Made by a program: the position numbers and the translations under genes. A stretch of DNA of 64,000 bases from Dryomyza anilis. Taxonomy: Eukaryota > Arthropoda > Insecta > Diptera > Dryomyzidae. The notes below the pieces were generated by a model, which saw nothing but the letters and a program-made list of their open reading frames with translations, did no database searches and was not told where the DNA came from. Shown piece after piece: positions 43,515 to 56,600 of this stretch; position 1 is the stretch's first letter; each line of letters begins with the position of its first letter. The stretch is taken from NCBI GenBank assembly GCA_951804985.1, contig OX638136.1, positions 1,324,501-1,388,500 on the forward strand, read 5' to 3'.

Positions 43515-46500
43515 AATTGCGATAAGCAAGGACACCGCTATGATGATTGTGTAGAACCTCGAAACATATTCTGTTATCGTTGCGGCAGAAAAGATACGTT
43601 CAAGCCTAGATGTATGCATTGTAATCCTTCGGAAAACCCGAAGAAGGATGCGTTGACCAACACCTTACAATCGCATCCTCATTAGACAAATCGGCGGTAG
43701 AAACTCAAGTACGAAATGTTTCTACAAACACAAGCTCAGACTTTCATTCATTAAATACACCTGATTATTCGAAATTAAAACCTATTTTGAGACCATTAAT
43801 ACCTTACCATGATCGACTTGCAAATTATCTTCAAGTTCGTCAAAGAATTTTCTCGGACTTTCCTACAACTAATTACCGGCAAAAACGTTCTACAAAACGT
43901 TTAAGAACTTTTTGGAATAATATTGTTTCCTCTAGAAAGAAAATTGTATCTGCAATTTTTATAAACACTGACAGTAGATTGTATACTGATGTAAATATTT
44001 TTGGACAAAATTATATAGCTCTATTAGATTCAGGAGCGACTATTAGTTGCGTTGGCCATGATGCAGCTAAAAGCATTCTATCTAGTGGAAAAATTAAAAA
44101 ATGTTTTGGAAGTGTAAAGACTGCTGATGGTGCTATCTGTGCAGTCAGTGGAAAATTTTCTGCTGACATAAAAATCAAATGAATTTTTCGTAATCCCTAT
44201 CCTTAAGCAAAATTATATTTAGGTGTTGACTTTTGGCAACAATTTGGCCTAATTGATAAACTTATGGAACCGCAAAAAGTCGTTTCAGAACTTGATGTAG
44301 GCAAGGACGATGATCTTGTGGCAACACCTAAAATACATTTGCTTACTGAGCAACAAAAACAACGCTTAAATGCTGTTATAGATATTTTTCCATCTTTTGA
44401 TAAGGAAGGCTTAGGCCGCACAAATTTAATTGAGCATACGATCGACATCGGCAGTGCGAACCCTGTTAAACAACGACATTATATGGTATCTCCAGCGATT
44501 GAAAAACTTATGTTTGCTGAGATTGAGAATATGCTAGCATTGGACGTGATTGATGAATCGTCGAGTTCATGGAGTAGCAACTGCGTACTTGTGAGGCGCA
44601 ACAATAAAAATCGTTTATGTTTAAATTCAAGGGAAGTGAATAAACACACACTCAAGGATGCATATCCACTTCCACAAATTGATGGAATTTTGAGTCGACT
44701 TCCGCCAGCACGGTTTATTACGGGTTTAGATATGAAGCATGCCTTCTGGCAAATTCCGTTAGAAGAAAAATCTCGTCTAGCAACAGCGTTCACAATACCT
44801 AACAAGCCACTATACCAATTTAAAGTAATGCCTTTCGGCTTGTGCAATGCGCCACAAACGCTATATAGATTAATGGATCGTGTTATACCAGCAAATTTGC
44901 GCGATCGAGTATTCGTCTATTTAGACGATTTGATTGTTTTATCTGAAGACTTTGATTCACATTTAATTCTTTTACAAGAAGTTGCTGTGCATTTGCGAAA
45001 AGCAAATTTGACAATTAATATTGCAAAATCAAAGTTTTGCATGGTTGAAATAAAATTTTTAGGATTTATTGTAGGCCAAGGTCATATTAAAACCGACCCA
45101 GAAAAAATAGAGGCCATAACAAATTTTCAAGTGCCTTTAACGTTTAAACAATTGAGAAGTTTTCTTGGTTTATCTGGCTGGTACAGGCGTTTTATTGATA
45201 ATTTTGCCACAATTACGTTTGCACTAACAGAACTATTGAAGAAAAGTAAAACATTCACTTGGAACTCAGACGCTCAAACATCGTTTGAACAATTTAAAAT
45301 TTTATTAATTCAGCACCTATTTTGATAAGTCCAAACTTTTCAAAAAAAATTATTTTGCTATGCGATGCAAGTCTTTTTGGTCTTGGCTGCGTGCTTGCGC
45401 AAGAAAACGAAGATGGCGTAGAACTACCCATTGCTTTTATGTCAACCAAACTGACAAAAGCACAGCGAAATTATTCAGTTACAGAGTTGGAATGCCTTGC
45501 TGTTGTCCAAGGTATTAAAAAATTTAGAGCATACATAGAAGGCCAAGAATTTTCAGTGATCACTGATCACGCGAGCCTTCAATGGTTAATGCGACAGAAA
45601 GACCTTTCAGGACGATTGGCAAGGTGGGCACTAAAACTTCAGTGTTTTACATTCACTATTCAACACCGGAAAGGAACCGCAAACATTGTCGCGGATACGC
45701 TTTCACGGCGACCTGAAAACGATGTAAGCGTTATTGAAAATGTCGGTCCGATTATTGATATCACGTCCGAGTCCTTCCGTTCTGCAGAATACCTTAAGCT
45801 TAAATCAAATATCCTGGAAAATCAATCACGATTACCAGATATTAAAATTATTGATGATTTTGTTTATAAGCGTACTGAACACGCAACCGGAAATGCAGAC
45901 CAGGAGGAAAATGCATGGAAACTTTGGGTTCCCTCCGATCTTGTTTCTGACGTTTTGTACCGCGCCCATAATCCGCCAAGTTCCGCTCACTGTGGTATAG
46001 CAAAAACAATTGAAAAGATTAAACGACATTTATTTTGGCCAAAAATGGTAAATTCGCGATTATATTCGTAAATGCGAAACTTGTCGTTGTACGAAAAGCC
46101 CGAATATAACACTTAGACCTCCAATGGGACGACCCTTGACTGCAGAACGACCATTTCAAAAATTATGTATTGATATATTAGGACCATACCCTCGGTCGAA
46201 GCTTGGTCATACTGGTTTATTAATAATTGTTGATTATGCTACTAAATTTCATTTTCTGCATCCCTTAAAAAAATTTACTTCGAAAGCAATTTGTGCATAT
46301 TTAGAAAATTCAATTTTTTACACTTTTGGCGTGCCAGAGACAATCTTATCAGATAATGGTAGTCAATTTAAATCTGGATTATTTGAATAGTTTCGGCATT
46401 AATCACGTTTGCACGGCTGTGTACTCGCCGCAAGCCAATTCATCCGAAAGGGTTAACCGCTCAATAATTGCAGCTATTAGAGCATACATCGGTAAAGATC

Positions 46501-46979
46501 ATACCACCTGGGACGCAAACTTAAACGAAATAACTTGTGCATTACGATCTACACTGCATCAAAGCACTGGGCATTCGCCATACTTTTTATTATTCGGTCA
46601 GCATATGATAATTCATGGGCAAGACTTTGAATTGCTTAGAAAACTTAATTTAGTTAATGACGATATCCAACTTGAACATCCAGATGCTCTTAAAGTTATC
46701 AGACAACAGGCTAAAGAAAATATGAATAAATCACACGATAATAATGCACGAAGATATAATTTAAGCAGTCGTCCAATAGTGTACAAAATTGGCGAAGAAG
46801 TATTTGCGCGTAATTTTATACAGAGCAGCGCTATTAAAAAATTTAATCAAAAACTTGCGACAACCTCTGTTAAAGCAGTAGTGAACCGTAAAATAGGATC
46901 CTCATATTATGAACTATCGACAGAAAACAAAAAAATTCTTGGTGTTTATCACGCAAAAGATATTCAAAAGAAAAATTAA
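43515..46979 (+). pseudogene. Element B zinc knuckles and Pol, copy 2
   Basis: After the amber codon the Gag frame stays open to TAG at 43683, covering two CCHC-type knuckles. Pol lies in the -1 frame and is open from about 43625. Protease has ALLDSGATISCVGHDAA, but short deletions at about 44170-44215 cut it. Here the protease-RT junction (GLIDKLMEPQKV) is in frame, unlike copy 3. RT is complete (GLDMKHAFWQIPLE, YLDD) to the frame break shared by all copies at 45320. RNase H follows. Integrase loses frame by a 5-base deletion near 46051, and an 11-base deletion near 46388 makes a TAG just after LSDNGSQF. The C-terminal integrase frame ends at 46979. Confidence 0.85.
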
Positions 46980-47057
46980 AATTTATAGAAATTGCCTTTT
47001 TCCATTTAATGACTCTTTAATTTTCAATTCGAAAACTTAATTCGCATTATCTGGTTT

Positions 47058-49734
47058 TGTAATGGCTCATTTCTATGCAGCTAAAAATTTTGCGTATTTA
47101 TCAATAAAATATTCCGCAGTTAACATCAAATGTTAACATTAACATTTTGGGACTAAATAAATAATTTTATCACGGCCCGAAACTTGCAGTTGGACACCGC
47201 TGCATAGGTGCTCATATGCTATCTCTAATTACGTTATGTACAGCGCACTCTTTGCGCTACAGAGTTAGTGTCGCGCTACCTCAGTTTAAAGATTTTGTCA
47301 CAAATCTTTAATTATGTTTAAACATAATATATTTAATTAAAATCATATGAATTAATTGCATTAATTCATTTAATATACATCTGATTAAAAAGAATGCATT
47401 TGTAGTAACTTTATGATAACGTAGATAAAATTATTATTATGATTAGTGTAATTCGGCTAGGCCGATCAAACTAATTTCATGTATTTTGGACGTGGCGCGA
47501 TGTTACCGTTTGTTTTATCACATAAAGCCATAAAGTATATAGACGCTAATTATTTCACCCACGCCAGATTTTGGATTCTTTTACATTTCGCTGTCGAACA
47601 TAAAACATGTTCTTTTTTTTTAAACACACGCATCCAAATTTTTAAACTTGCATAGTGAAATTATAATTCGTTAAAAGTTATTAAAACCTTTAATTTGTTA
47701 AAATATAAATAATAAATACAAGTTAAGTTAAAGAATTTAAATTTAAGAAGCTACATAATTAGCTAACATTTCAACATATCATCAAATTGATTATTTCATG
47801 ATTTACTTGGGTGAGTAAACAGTGATCCCCTAGAGAATCCTCAAGTGACATATTATTTTATATAGCATCCCGATTTTTGAACCTGTCCAGCGGAGGCCGA
47901 GGGTTCGTTAATCGACCCGGCGCTACAGCTGCGGCACCAGCAGCGCTACAGCTGCAGAACCTGCAATTTCGAGTGCACGCGATTTCAACATCGTGCATCA
48001 TTAACTCGGACGAGCCTCATGTGTATTAGCAAAATACAAAAATTAATTAATACGAAAACTAACTTAATACTAAAATGAATTAAAACTAAAATTTAATAGT
48101 TCTACTTAAACTAAATTTGATCAGTTCTATCTAGAGCTAAAGTTTATTCTACTTTAAAAACTTAAATCTAAAATTTAATATAGTTTTTAATATGACAACT
48201 AAAATTTAATCTATTAAAACTTAAAGCTATGATTTAATCTAGTTGAAAAGCTTAAAAATATAATTTAATCTATTTTAATGATTCTACTTAAAATATAATT
48301 TATTTAAAAGTAAAATTAAATATGTGAACCTAAAAGTGAAATGAAATACGTAAACTTAAATCAAAACTTAAATATGTAAACTTAAAAACTAAAAATAAAT
48401 ATGTAATCTTAAAATTAAAAATTAAATAGTAAAAATGTAACGCATATTTGTAAATTTGAATAACATTTTTTTTTAGAAACATGCAAAAATTAAACTCTCG
48501 ATTAAATTAATTATTTAAAAATAATTCTCGAAATACAAATGGAATCGTCTTAAGATTTAACAATTTTTAAAAATCTTTATTAATTTAATCTAAAAAAAAA
48601 ATATATATATACAAATTTAAGAAATGAAAAAGAAAAAGAAAGAAAACTAAACTATAATATAATGCCATACTACTAACCATTCCTAACTAACTTAAATAAC
48701 AACAACAACAACAGCACACGTCGTCGTCGCTGGGCCCAACGTCGCATCGATGGATAATGCAAAGTAAGTCTAACAAGTAAATATTTTTACAAGTATCTCA
48801 TTTAGTAGTGCGGCATTTTTAGTTAAAACAAACTTAAAAAAAAAAAAAAAAAAAGGAAGGAAGAGAAATTAAATTTTGAGTTAAAGAAAGAGAAGATGAG
48901 CAACAGAGCTCCATAATGAGTAGTCCATGACTCCATCATCTTAAGTCGCGATCCGATTTCCATTTCGTTCCTCTCTCGCGTATACGCAATATTTTGCTCA
49001 TTGATATTTTGTTTTGCATTTTTCTAATTTTTTTTTTGTTCATTCTAATTATGTTCTAGCTATTGCTCATAAACAAAATCTCCCAAAATGTTGAGAGAAA
49101 AACAATGTTGCGTTTTTTTTTTCAAAGTTTCTAATTTTAAATATAAATTGTTTTTTTTTTATTTTTATTTGATTTTTGAATTTATGAATTAATATAACTT
49201 AATATAAATAAGAAAAAAATAATTAAAAAATAAACATAATGATAAATATTATATTTTTTTGATAAACTTATTAAATAATGTGTATTTAAATTAATATGGT
49301 CCGTCATTTGGAAAGCATGTTTGGCATTCTAGTTTAATATTATTTAGCTAGCGTGCATAAGGGGCAGTTAATAAATTTTGATAATTGGCATAGGTAGGGT
49401 GGGTATAGAAAGGGACCGAACAACATCGTCAGGTTCCCTAATTTTGAAATCTTAAAGAAATTGGTGAATATAGTATATAGGGTCGGCTATTTTAGTATCT
49501 GTGGTTTTTATTAATTCTATTTTGATTTTGTTTTTTTTTTTTTTGCTACCTAACGTGCACATAAATTATTGTTGTAGTGTTTTAGTAGTTTTGGCCGAGG
49601 AAAGATCCCCGACAATCCGACGAGCTAGTTAGTGCAAAGCTAGATGTGCACCCCCCGAATCCAAAACTACACATTTCGGTTGCTTCGCTTGGCGAAGCCA
49701 GTAAACTCATTTTCGTGAAACATTGACCATTACA
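47058..49734 (+). repeat. Element B LTR3, right end of the original insertion
   Basis: It ends CCATTACA followed by taat and element C sequence rather than a PBS, so it is the true 3' LTR. It shares private variants with LTR5 (cgcgatgttacc, cctgtccagcgg, tttaatgattct), as expected if LTR5 was copied from it. Confidence 0.92.
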
Positions 49735-51409
49735 TAATTTAGATTTTAAAAACACATTTTCTAAAAAAAAAAATATTTACGCGTACTTTATTTACGTTGT
49801 TTGCAATATTATGCATTGCGGTTAATGATCATTATGAACTGTTGGTTCAGTTATTACTTTCTTTGTTTTTGTTCGTTCGATTGTGTATAGCTTCAGAGTT
49901 GTATGCTTTTAATTAGTTATTATGGAATTTTTTCCCTTGATACAGATCACTGTTGTCACAGGACTTATTATCGAAAGGACTTCATAGGGACCTACCCAAA
50001 TTGGTGAAAATTTGTTTTTCCTATTCTGGTTTTTTAATAAAACTTTATCTCCTTCCTTAAAAACTACCGTATTTAATGTATTATCGTAACTTCGTTTAGA
50101 TCTTTCCTTAGCTTTTTCTTGATTTTGTCTGACTATCTCATGTGTACGCTGTATTTGGTATTTTAATACCTTATTGTAATCTTCACTGTTATAAATTGGT
50201 GAACATTTTCGTTTTAGGTTGGTTGGCTGGCATGTCAAATTCAAATCCGTATAAAGTACGACAAGGCGTTTGCCCTGTTGACATATGCACTGTGTTATTG
50301 TGCATATGCATTGCCGAATTCAACCATTGGTCCCAGTTGGACCTCTTTTGCAGAATATCTCAAATACTCCGCTAAAGGTCTGTGACTTCGTTCTAACGAG
50401 CTATTCGCCTGTGGGTGATAAGGTGTTATATGCATTTTTTTAATGTTTAATAACTTGCACGTGTCTGAAAATAATTTTGACACAAAATTTGAACCATTAT
50501 CTGTAATTAAAATCTTCGGAATATTATAACGCGTGATAATTTCCTCGTAAAAAGCTTTGGCTACTGTGCGTATCTGTCAAAACCATTGGCATTTTTGTTA
50601 ACTTTGAACTTTTGTTCATTTGGCATTTAGGACAGTTTCTAACATATTCTTTTATTTGTTTCTGGATTCCCCTCCATTTAAATTGTTTTTTTTTTTTTTA
50701 TCCTAAATTATGTTTTAAGTGTGCCCTGATGGCCTCCTAGTGCTGAATCATGAAAATCTTTCATCACTGTTTTAATTTCATCTGGATCAGTTAATATTGG
50801 AGTTGAATTCGTTTCATTATTTGTATCTATTATTGTTTCATCTACGACTGGTGTACTGATTTGTGGTTTTAATTTTGTGATTTGCTGATCGAAAATATTT
50901 TGTGTAGTTTTGGATCGTGTTTGTACGGCTGTAATATCTGGTTCTATATAAAGAATTCTGCTTAAAGCATCCGCATTTAAATTCTTTTTGCCTGGTTTGT
51001 ACATTATTTCAAAATCATATTCCGATAATTTGTGTCGGAAACGAGCAAGGCGTGATGTCTGATCTTTTAAATTAGCAATACCTTTTAGAGGTTGATGATC
51101 TGTAAAAATTTTGAATGGTTGCCCTAAATTTATGCTCTAAAATTCTTTGTTGCCCAAACAATTGCTAAAAATTCCTTTTCAATGGTAGAATATCGTTTTT
51201 CTGCTCCATTTAAAGTTCTACTTGCAAACGCGATCGGTCGGTCGCTTCCTACTTCACCTTGAGATAGGACTGCACCTACTGCTTCGTTACTTGCGTCTGT
51301 TGTTAGTAAAAAAGTTTTTAACATTTGAATATGCTAATATTGGAGGTGAAATTATTGATTCTTTCAATTTAATAAATGAATTTTGACAATCGTCCGTCCA
51401 TTTAAATTT
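49735..51409 (-). pseudogene. Element C RNase H and integrase, unit A copy
   Basis: In minus-strand order: RNase H text ([19 protein letters not shown] at about 51305, [19 protein letters not shown]), the linker frame 51004-50708 ([17 protein letters not shown]), an integrase piece (50483-50295, ITPYHPQANSSLERSHRPL), and the C-terminal piece 50244-49909 (FKEGDKVLLKNQNRKNKFSP, IWVGPYEVLS). The first integrase Asp is deleted, as in unit B. A private 6-base deletion near 50344 and other indels fragment it. It begins where LTR3 ended (target duplication taat) and is cut at 51410 by the duplication join. Confidence 0.8.
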
Positions 51410-51592
51410 AACGTCCACATAAATTATTGTTGTAGTGTTTTAGTAGTTTTGGCCGAGGAAAGATCCCCGACAATCCGACGAGCTAGTTAGTGCAAAGCTA
51501 GATGTGCACCCCCCGAATCCAAAACTACACATTTCGGTTGCTTCGCTTGGCGAAGCCAGTAAACACATTTTCGTGAAACATTGACCATTACA
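51410..51592 (+). repeat. Element B LTR4, 3' remnant only
   Basis: Only the last 176-183 bases of an LTR are present, starting acataaattattgttg and ending CCATTACA before a normal PBS (51597-51614). Its left edge is the duplication join with element C, so the missing 2.5 kb were never part of this copy. Confidence 0.9.
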
Positions 51593-51614
51593 CAATTGGC
51601 GCCCAACGTGGGGC

Positions 51615-52061
51615 CTGGCAGCTTTGCTACGCTCAAACCTAAGTCTTGTACCTATTTCTTGCTATTTAGAGTTCATTTATTTTTATTCAGCTTAATGATT
51701 ACGTGCTTGGCTCGTATGTTTCGATTTGTATAACACTATCTTTAGGATTTTGCGGCTGCAATTCGGTTATATCTGGATTGGTCGACCAAAGAAAAGATTT
51801 CATTTCGTGGCATCGTGTTAAACATATTTATCTTTTTACGATTTCGATTCTTTTATAGATTTATATTTTTTTATGACGTTCCTTTTGGAATTGCGGCGTA
51901 TTAGCATTTGCTTGATATATCGACCATTGGATCAGATTCTAATTAGTATAACTTAAATGATTTCGCTTAATTTTTTGTATATTTTAGTTTCAATAGTTTA
52001 TTCACCAATTTGTATATTTTTTTTTCAAAATTAATTTAAATACAAACATGCTGACTTTAAA
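51615..52061 (+). other. Element B leader, copy 3
   Basis: It is nearly identical to the leaders of copies 1 and 2, and no gene is seen. The PBS is at 51597-51614. Confidence 0.6.
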
Positions 52062-53608
52062 ATGTCGGACCATTTAGCTTCTATTATTGAATTAATTATG
52101 AGTACTCAAAACAACATTGAGAATATGGCGTTAAACGCTATTGAAGAAAATAATCCTTTTTGTGGCATTTGTCATGTTGAAATGAAAAAGGATCAACAGA
52201 TCTCGTCAACTTTGTGCAGACATAGGTTTCATAAACCATGCATATTAAATTGGTTGTCTAATTCTAATTTATGTCCTACTTGCAATAAAGCAGTTGATGT
52301 TTCTAACATTACACATAATAATTTAGTTGATTTTAATAATTCTGCTATATCTGCTTCTTCAGCGGATCATAGTAATATTTCAAATCGTGTTCAAATTCAA
52401 CCACCGGATGAAATTGATACCGGCAGCAACCTTAACCGAGGTAGACCACCTAGAGGACGAGGCAGAGGTAGAAGTACCTATACCAAGTCACGCAGACCTC
52501 ATACACGTTCGATGAACGCAAATCGCGATAATTTACTTGACTGGACCTATAACGAATCGGATGCTATTGATCCACGAGTCACCTTTTCTAATGTGAATGA
52601 TTCACAACTACCTTCAAACATTAACAACACTTCCTTGAAATCTGTAGACGTTATGAATATAGCGCAATCTGTTATTCAGAGTGAGCAGAGAAATATGTTT
52701 CAAGAGTTAACTTCTTTTATTACAACTACCATTGAGAGTACAATGCAACGACAGCTAGCGTCGTTGAGAATTCATGATTCGCCATCTGCGCTACAACGTC
52801 GTTCTCCACCTATTGTTGCGCGAGATTCTGGTGTGCAACCAAATTGGCCTCATGATATGCCAATTCTTAATAATGATGATCAGCAGCCAGCTGCTGCATC
52901 TAATAATAATCCAACACGTTCGCCTACGTTGGCTGGACAAAATCGACCTTCTCAATCTAGTAATAGATCTAACTTATCTGATAAACCTGAAAAAGTTTCC
53001 AGTATTATTCAAAACTGGCATTTAAAATTCGATGGTTCAAAAGAAGGTTTACATATTGATGATTTTATATATCGTTTGCAGTCACTTGCTACACAAACTT
53101 TGTCTGGCGATTATCAACTTTTGTGCGATAATCTGCATTTAGTTTTTGTAGGTAAAGCGAAAGAATGGTTTTGGAAATTTCATCGTCGCCATCGTCGGTT
53201 TAATTGGGACACTTTTTGCGAAGAATTTCGAAAAAGATATGAAGATATCGAAACTGATTTTGATGTATGGGAGAAAATTAGAAAACGTCGGCAAAAAGAC
53301 AGCGAATTGAAGAGTTAACTGAACGATTGCAGAACGAAGTGTCTGAATCTCAGTTAGTTGAAATTTTAATAAGAAATTCTAAACCTAACTTACGTTATGA
53401 ATTATTGCATTTTAATATTCGCACACTTACAACCTTACGCGAAGAAGTGAAAAAGCATGAATATTTCTTTTCTGATTTTGGTGCACAAAATATTAAAGCA
53501 AAACCACAATGGCCGCGCAATCACATTTCAGAAATGGAAGACCACGAGGTTTGTGACTTGCAAGAAGTTCTTGAAATTCAGCGTGTTCGCGCACCTTTGA
53601 TTTGTTAG
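52062..53608 (+). pseudogene. Element B Gag with RING-H2 finger, copy 3
   Basis: The RING-H2 is complete, with KP before C60 as in copy 1. The RG patch and capsid front are intact. A private deletion of about 25 bases near 53306 (after KRRQKDSE) shifts the frame and ends the protein at 418 residues. The remaining Gag (VSESQLVEILIRNSK) continues in the original phase from 53327 to the shared TAG at 53606. Confidence 0.85.
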
Positions 53609-56600
53609 AATTGCGATAAGCAAGGACACCGCTATGATGATTGTGTAGAACCTCGAAACATATTCTGTTATCGTTGCGGCAGAAAAGATACGTTCAAGCC
53701 TAGATGTATGCATTGTAATCCTTCGGAAAACCCGAAGAAGGATGCGTTGACCAACACCTTACAATCGCATCCTCATTAGACAAATCGGCGGTAGAAACTC
53801 AAGTACGAAATGTTTCTACAAACACAAGCTCAGACTTTCATTCGTTAAATACACCTGATTATTCGAAATTAAAACCTATTTTGAGACCATTAATACCTTA
53901 CCATGATCGACTTGCAAATTATCTTCAAGTTCGTCAAAGAATTTTCTCGGACTTTCCTACAACTAATTACCGGCAAAAACGTTCTACAAAACGTTTAAGA
54001 ACTTTTTGGAATAATATTGTTTCCTCTAGAAAGAAAATTGTATCTGCAATTTTTATAAACACTGACAGTAGATTGTATACTGATGTAAATATTTTTGGAC
54101 AAAATGATATAGCTCTATTAGATTCAGGAGCGACTATTAGTTGCGTTGGCCATGATGCAGCTAAAAGCATTCTATCTAGTGGAAAAATTAAAAAATGTTT
54201 TGGAAGTGTAAAGACTGCTGATGGTGCTATCTGTGCAGTCAGTGGAAAATTTTCTGCTGACATAACTTATCGTAATTTAACAAAATCAATTGAATTTTTC
54301 GTAATCCCTGGCCTAAAGCAAAATGTATATTTAGGTGTTGACTTTTGGCAACAATTTGGCCTAATTGATATAAACTTATGGAACCGCAAAAAGTCGTTTC
54401 AGAACTTGATGTAGGCAAGGACGATGATCTTGTGGCAACACCTAAAATACATTTGCTTACTGAGCAACAAAAACAACGCTTAAATGCTGTTATAGATATT
54501 TTTCCATCTTTTGATAAGGAAGGCTTAGGCCGCACAAATTTAATTGAGCATACGATCGACATCGGCAGTTCGAACCCTGTTAAACAACGACATTATATGG
54601 TATCTCCAGCGATTGAAAAACTTATGTTTGCTGAGATTGAGAATATGCTAGCATTGGACGTGATTGATGAATCGTCGAGTTCATGGAGTAGCAACTGCGT
54701 ACTTGTGAGGCGCAACAATAAAAATCGTTTATGTTTAGATTCAAGGGAAGTGAATAAACACACTCTCAAGGATGCATATCCACTTCCACAAATTGATGGA
54801 ATTTTGAGTCGACTTCCGCCAGCACGGTTTATTACGGGTTTAGATATGAAGCATGCCTTCTGGCAAATTCCGTTAGAAGAAAAATCTCGTCTAGCAACAG
54901 CGTTCACAATACCTAACAAGCCACTATACCAATTTAAAGTAATGCCTTTCGGCTTGTGCAATGCGCCACAAACGCTATATAGATTAATGGATCGTGTTAT
55001 ACCAGCAAATTTGCGCGATCGAGTTTTCGTCTATTTAGACGATTTGATTGTTTTATCTGAAGACTTTGATTCACATTTAATTCTTTTACAAGAAGTTGCT
55101 GTGCATTTGCGAAAAGCAAATTTGACAATTAATATTGCAAAATCAAAGTTTTGCATGGTTGAAATAAAATATTTAGGATTTATTGTAGGCCAAGGTCATA
55201 TTAAAACCGACCCAGAAAAAATAGAGGCCATAACAAATTTTCCAGTGCCTTTAACGGTTAAACAATTGAGAAGTTTTCTTGGTTTATCTGGCTGGTACAG
55301 GCGTTTTATTGATAATTTTGCCACAATTACGTTTGCACTAACAGAACTATTGAAGAAAAGTAAAACATTCACTTGGAACTCAGACGCTCAAACATCGTTT
55401 GAACAATTAAAAATTTTATTAATTCAGCACCTATTTTGATAAGTCCAAACTTTTCAAAAAAATTTATTTTGCTATGCGATGCAAGTCTTTTTGGTCTTGG
55501 CTGCGTGCTTGCGCAAGAAAACGAAGATGGCGTAGAACTACCCATTGCTTTTATGTCAACCAAACTGACAAAAGCACAGCGAAATTATTCAGTTACAGAG
55601 TTGGAATGCCTTGCTGTTGTCCAAGGTATTAAAAAATTTAGAGCATACATAGAAGGCCAAGAATTTTCAGTGATCACTGATCACGCGAGCCTTCAATGGT
55701 TAATGCGACAGAAAGACCTTTCAGGACGATTGGCAAGGTGGGCACTAAAACTTCAGGGTTTTACATTCACTATTCAACACCGGAAAGGAACCGCAAACAT
55801 TGTCGCGGATACGCTTTCACGGCGACCTGAAAACGATGTAAGCGTTATTGAAAATGTCGGTCCGATTATTGATATCACGTCCGAGTTATTCCGTTCTGTA
55901 GAATACCTTAAGCTTAAATCAAATATCCTGGAAAATCAATCACGATTACCAGATATTAAAATTATTGATGATTTTGTTTATAAGCGTACTGAACACGCAA
56001 CCGGAAATGCAGACCAGGAGGAAAATGCATGGAAACTTTGGGTTCCCTCCGATCTTGTTTCTGACGTTTTGTACCGCGCCCATAATCCGCCAAGTTCCGC
56101 TCACTGTGGTATAGCAAAAACAATTGAAAAGATTAAACGACATTTATTTTGGCCAAAAATGGTAACGCAAATTCGCGATTATATTCGTAAATGCGAAACT
56201 TGTCGTTGTACGAAAAGCCCGAATATAACACTTAGACCTCCAATGGGACGACCCTTGACTGCAGAACGACCATTTCAAAAATTATGTATTGATATATTAG
56301 GACCATACCCTCGGTCGAAGCTTGGTCATACTGGTTTATTAATAATTGTTGATTATGCTACTAAATTTCATTTTCTGCATCCCTTAAAAAAATTTACTTC
56401 GAAAGCAATTTGTGCATATTTAGAAAATTCAATTTTTTACACTTTTGGCGTGCCAGAGACAATCTTATCAGATAATGGTAGTCAATTTAAATCTGGATTA
56501 TTTGAATCATTTTTGACTAGTTTCGGCATTAATCACGTTTGCACGGCTGTGTACTCGCCGCAAGCCAATTCATCCGAAAGGGTTAACCGCTCAATAATTG

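Larger units (their letters stand above)
31110..49734 (+). mobile_element. Element B tandem array: LTR1-int1-LTR2-int2-LTR3
   Basis: Three LTRs (31110-33788, 38810-41472, 47058-49734) alternate with two internal regions, and the middle LTR serves both. The 4-base duplication taat occurs only at the outer edges (31106-31109 and 49735-49738), so this is one original insertion enlarged later by unequal LTR exchange or by homologous addition of a copy. The internal order is PBS, RING-Gag, protease, RT, RNase H, integrase. The long LTRs, the tRNA-Lys-type PBS and the Gag/RT text point to the Osvaldo/Ulysses group of Gypsy elements. There is no env. Confidence 0.9.
41297..51416. repeat. Segmental tandem duplication, unit A (about 10.1 kb)
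   Basis: The unit holds the last 176 bases of LTR2, B copy 2, LTR3 and the 3' part of element C pol. At 51410-51417 element C text (aacgtcc) switches directly into LTR text (acataaatt), which normally follows aacgtgc at 41290-41296. The shared aacgt-c marks a microhomology join. Unit B (51417-61547) repeats the same order, and element C continues without a break past 61547. Confidence 0.85.
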
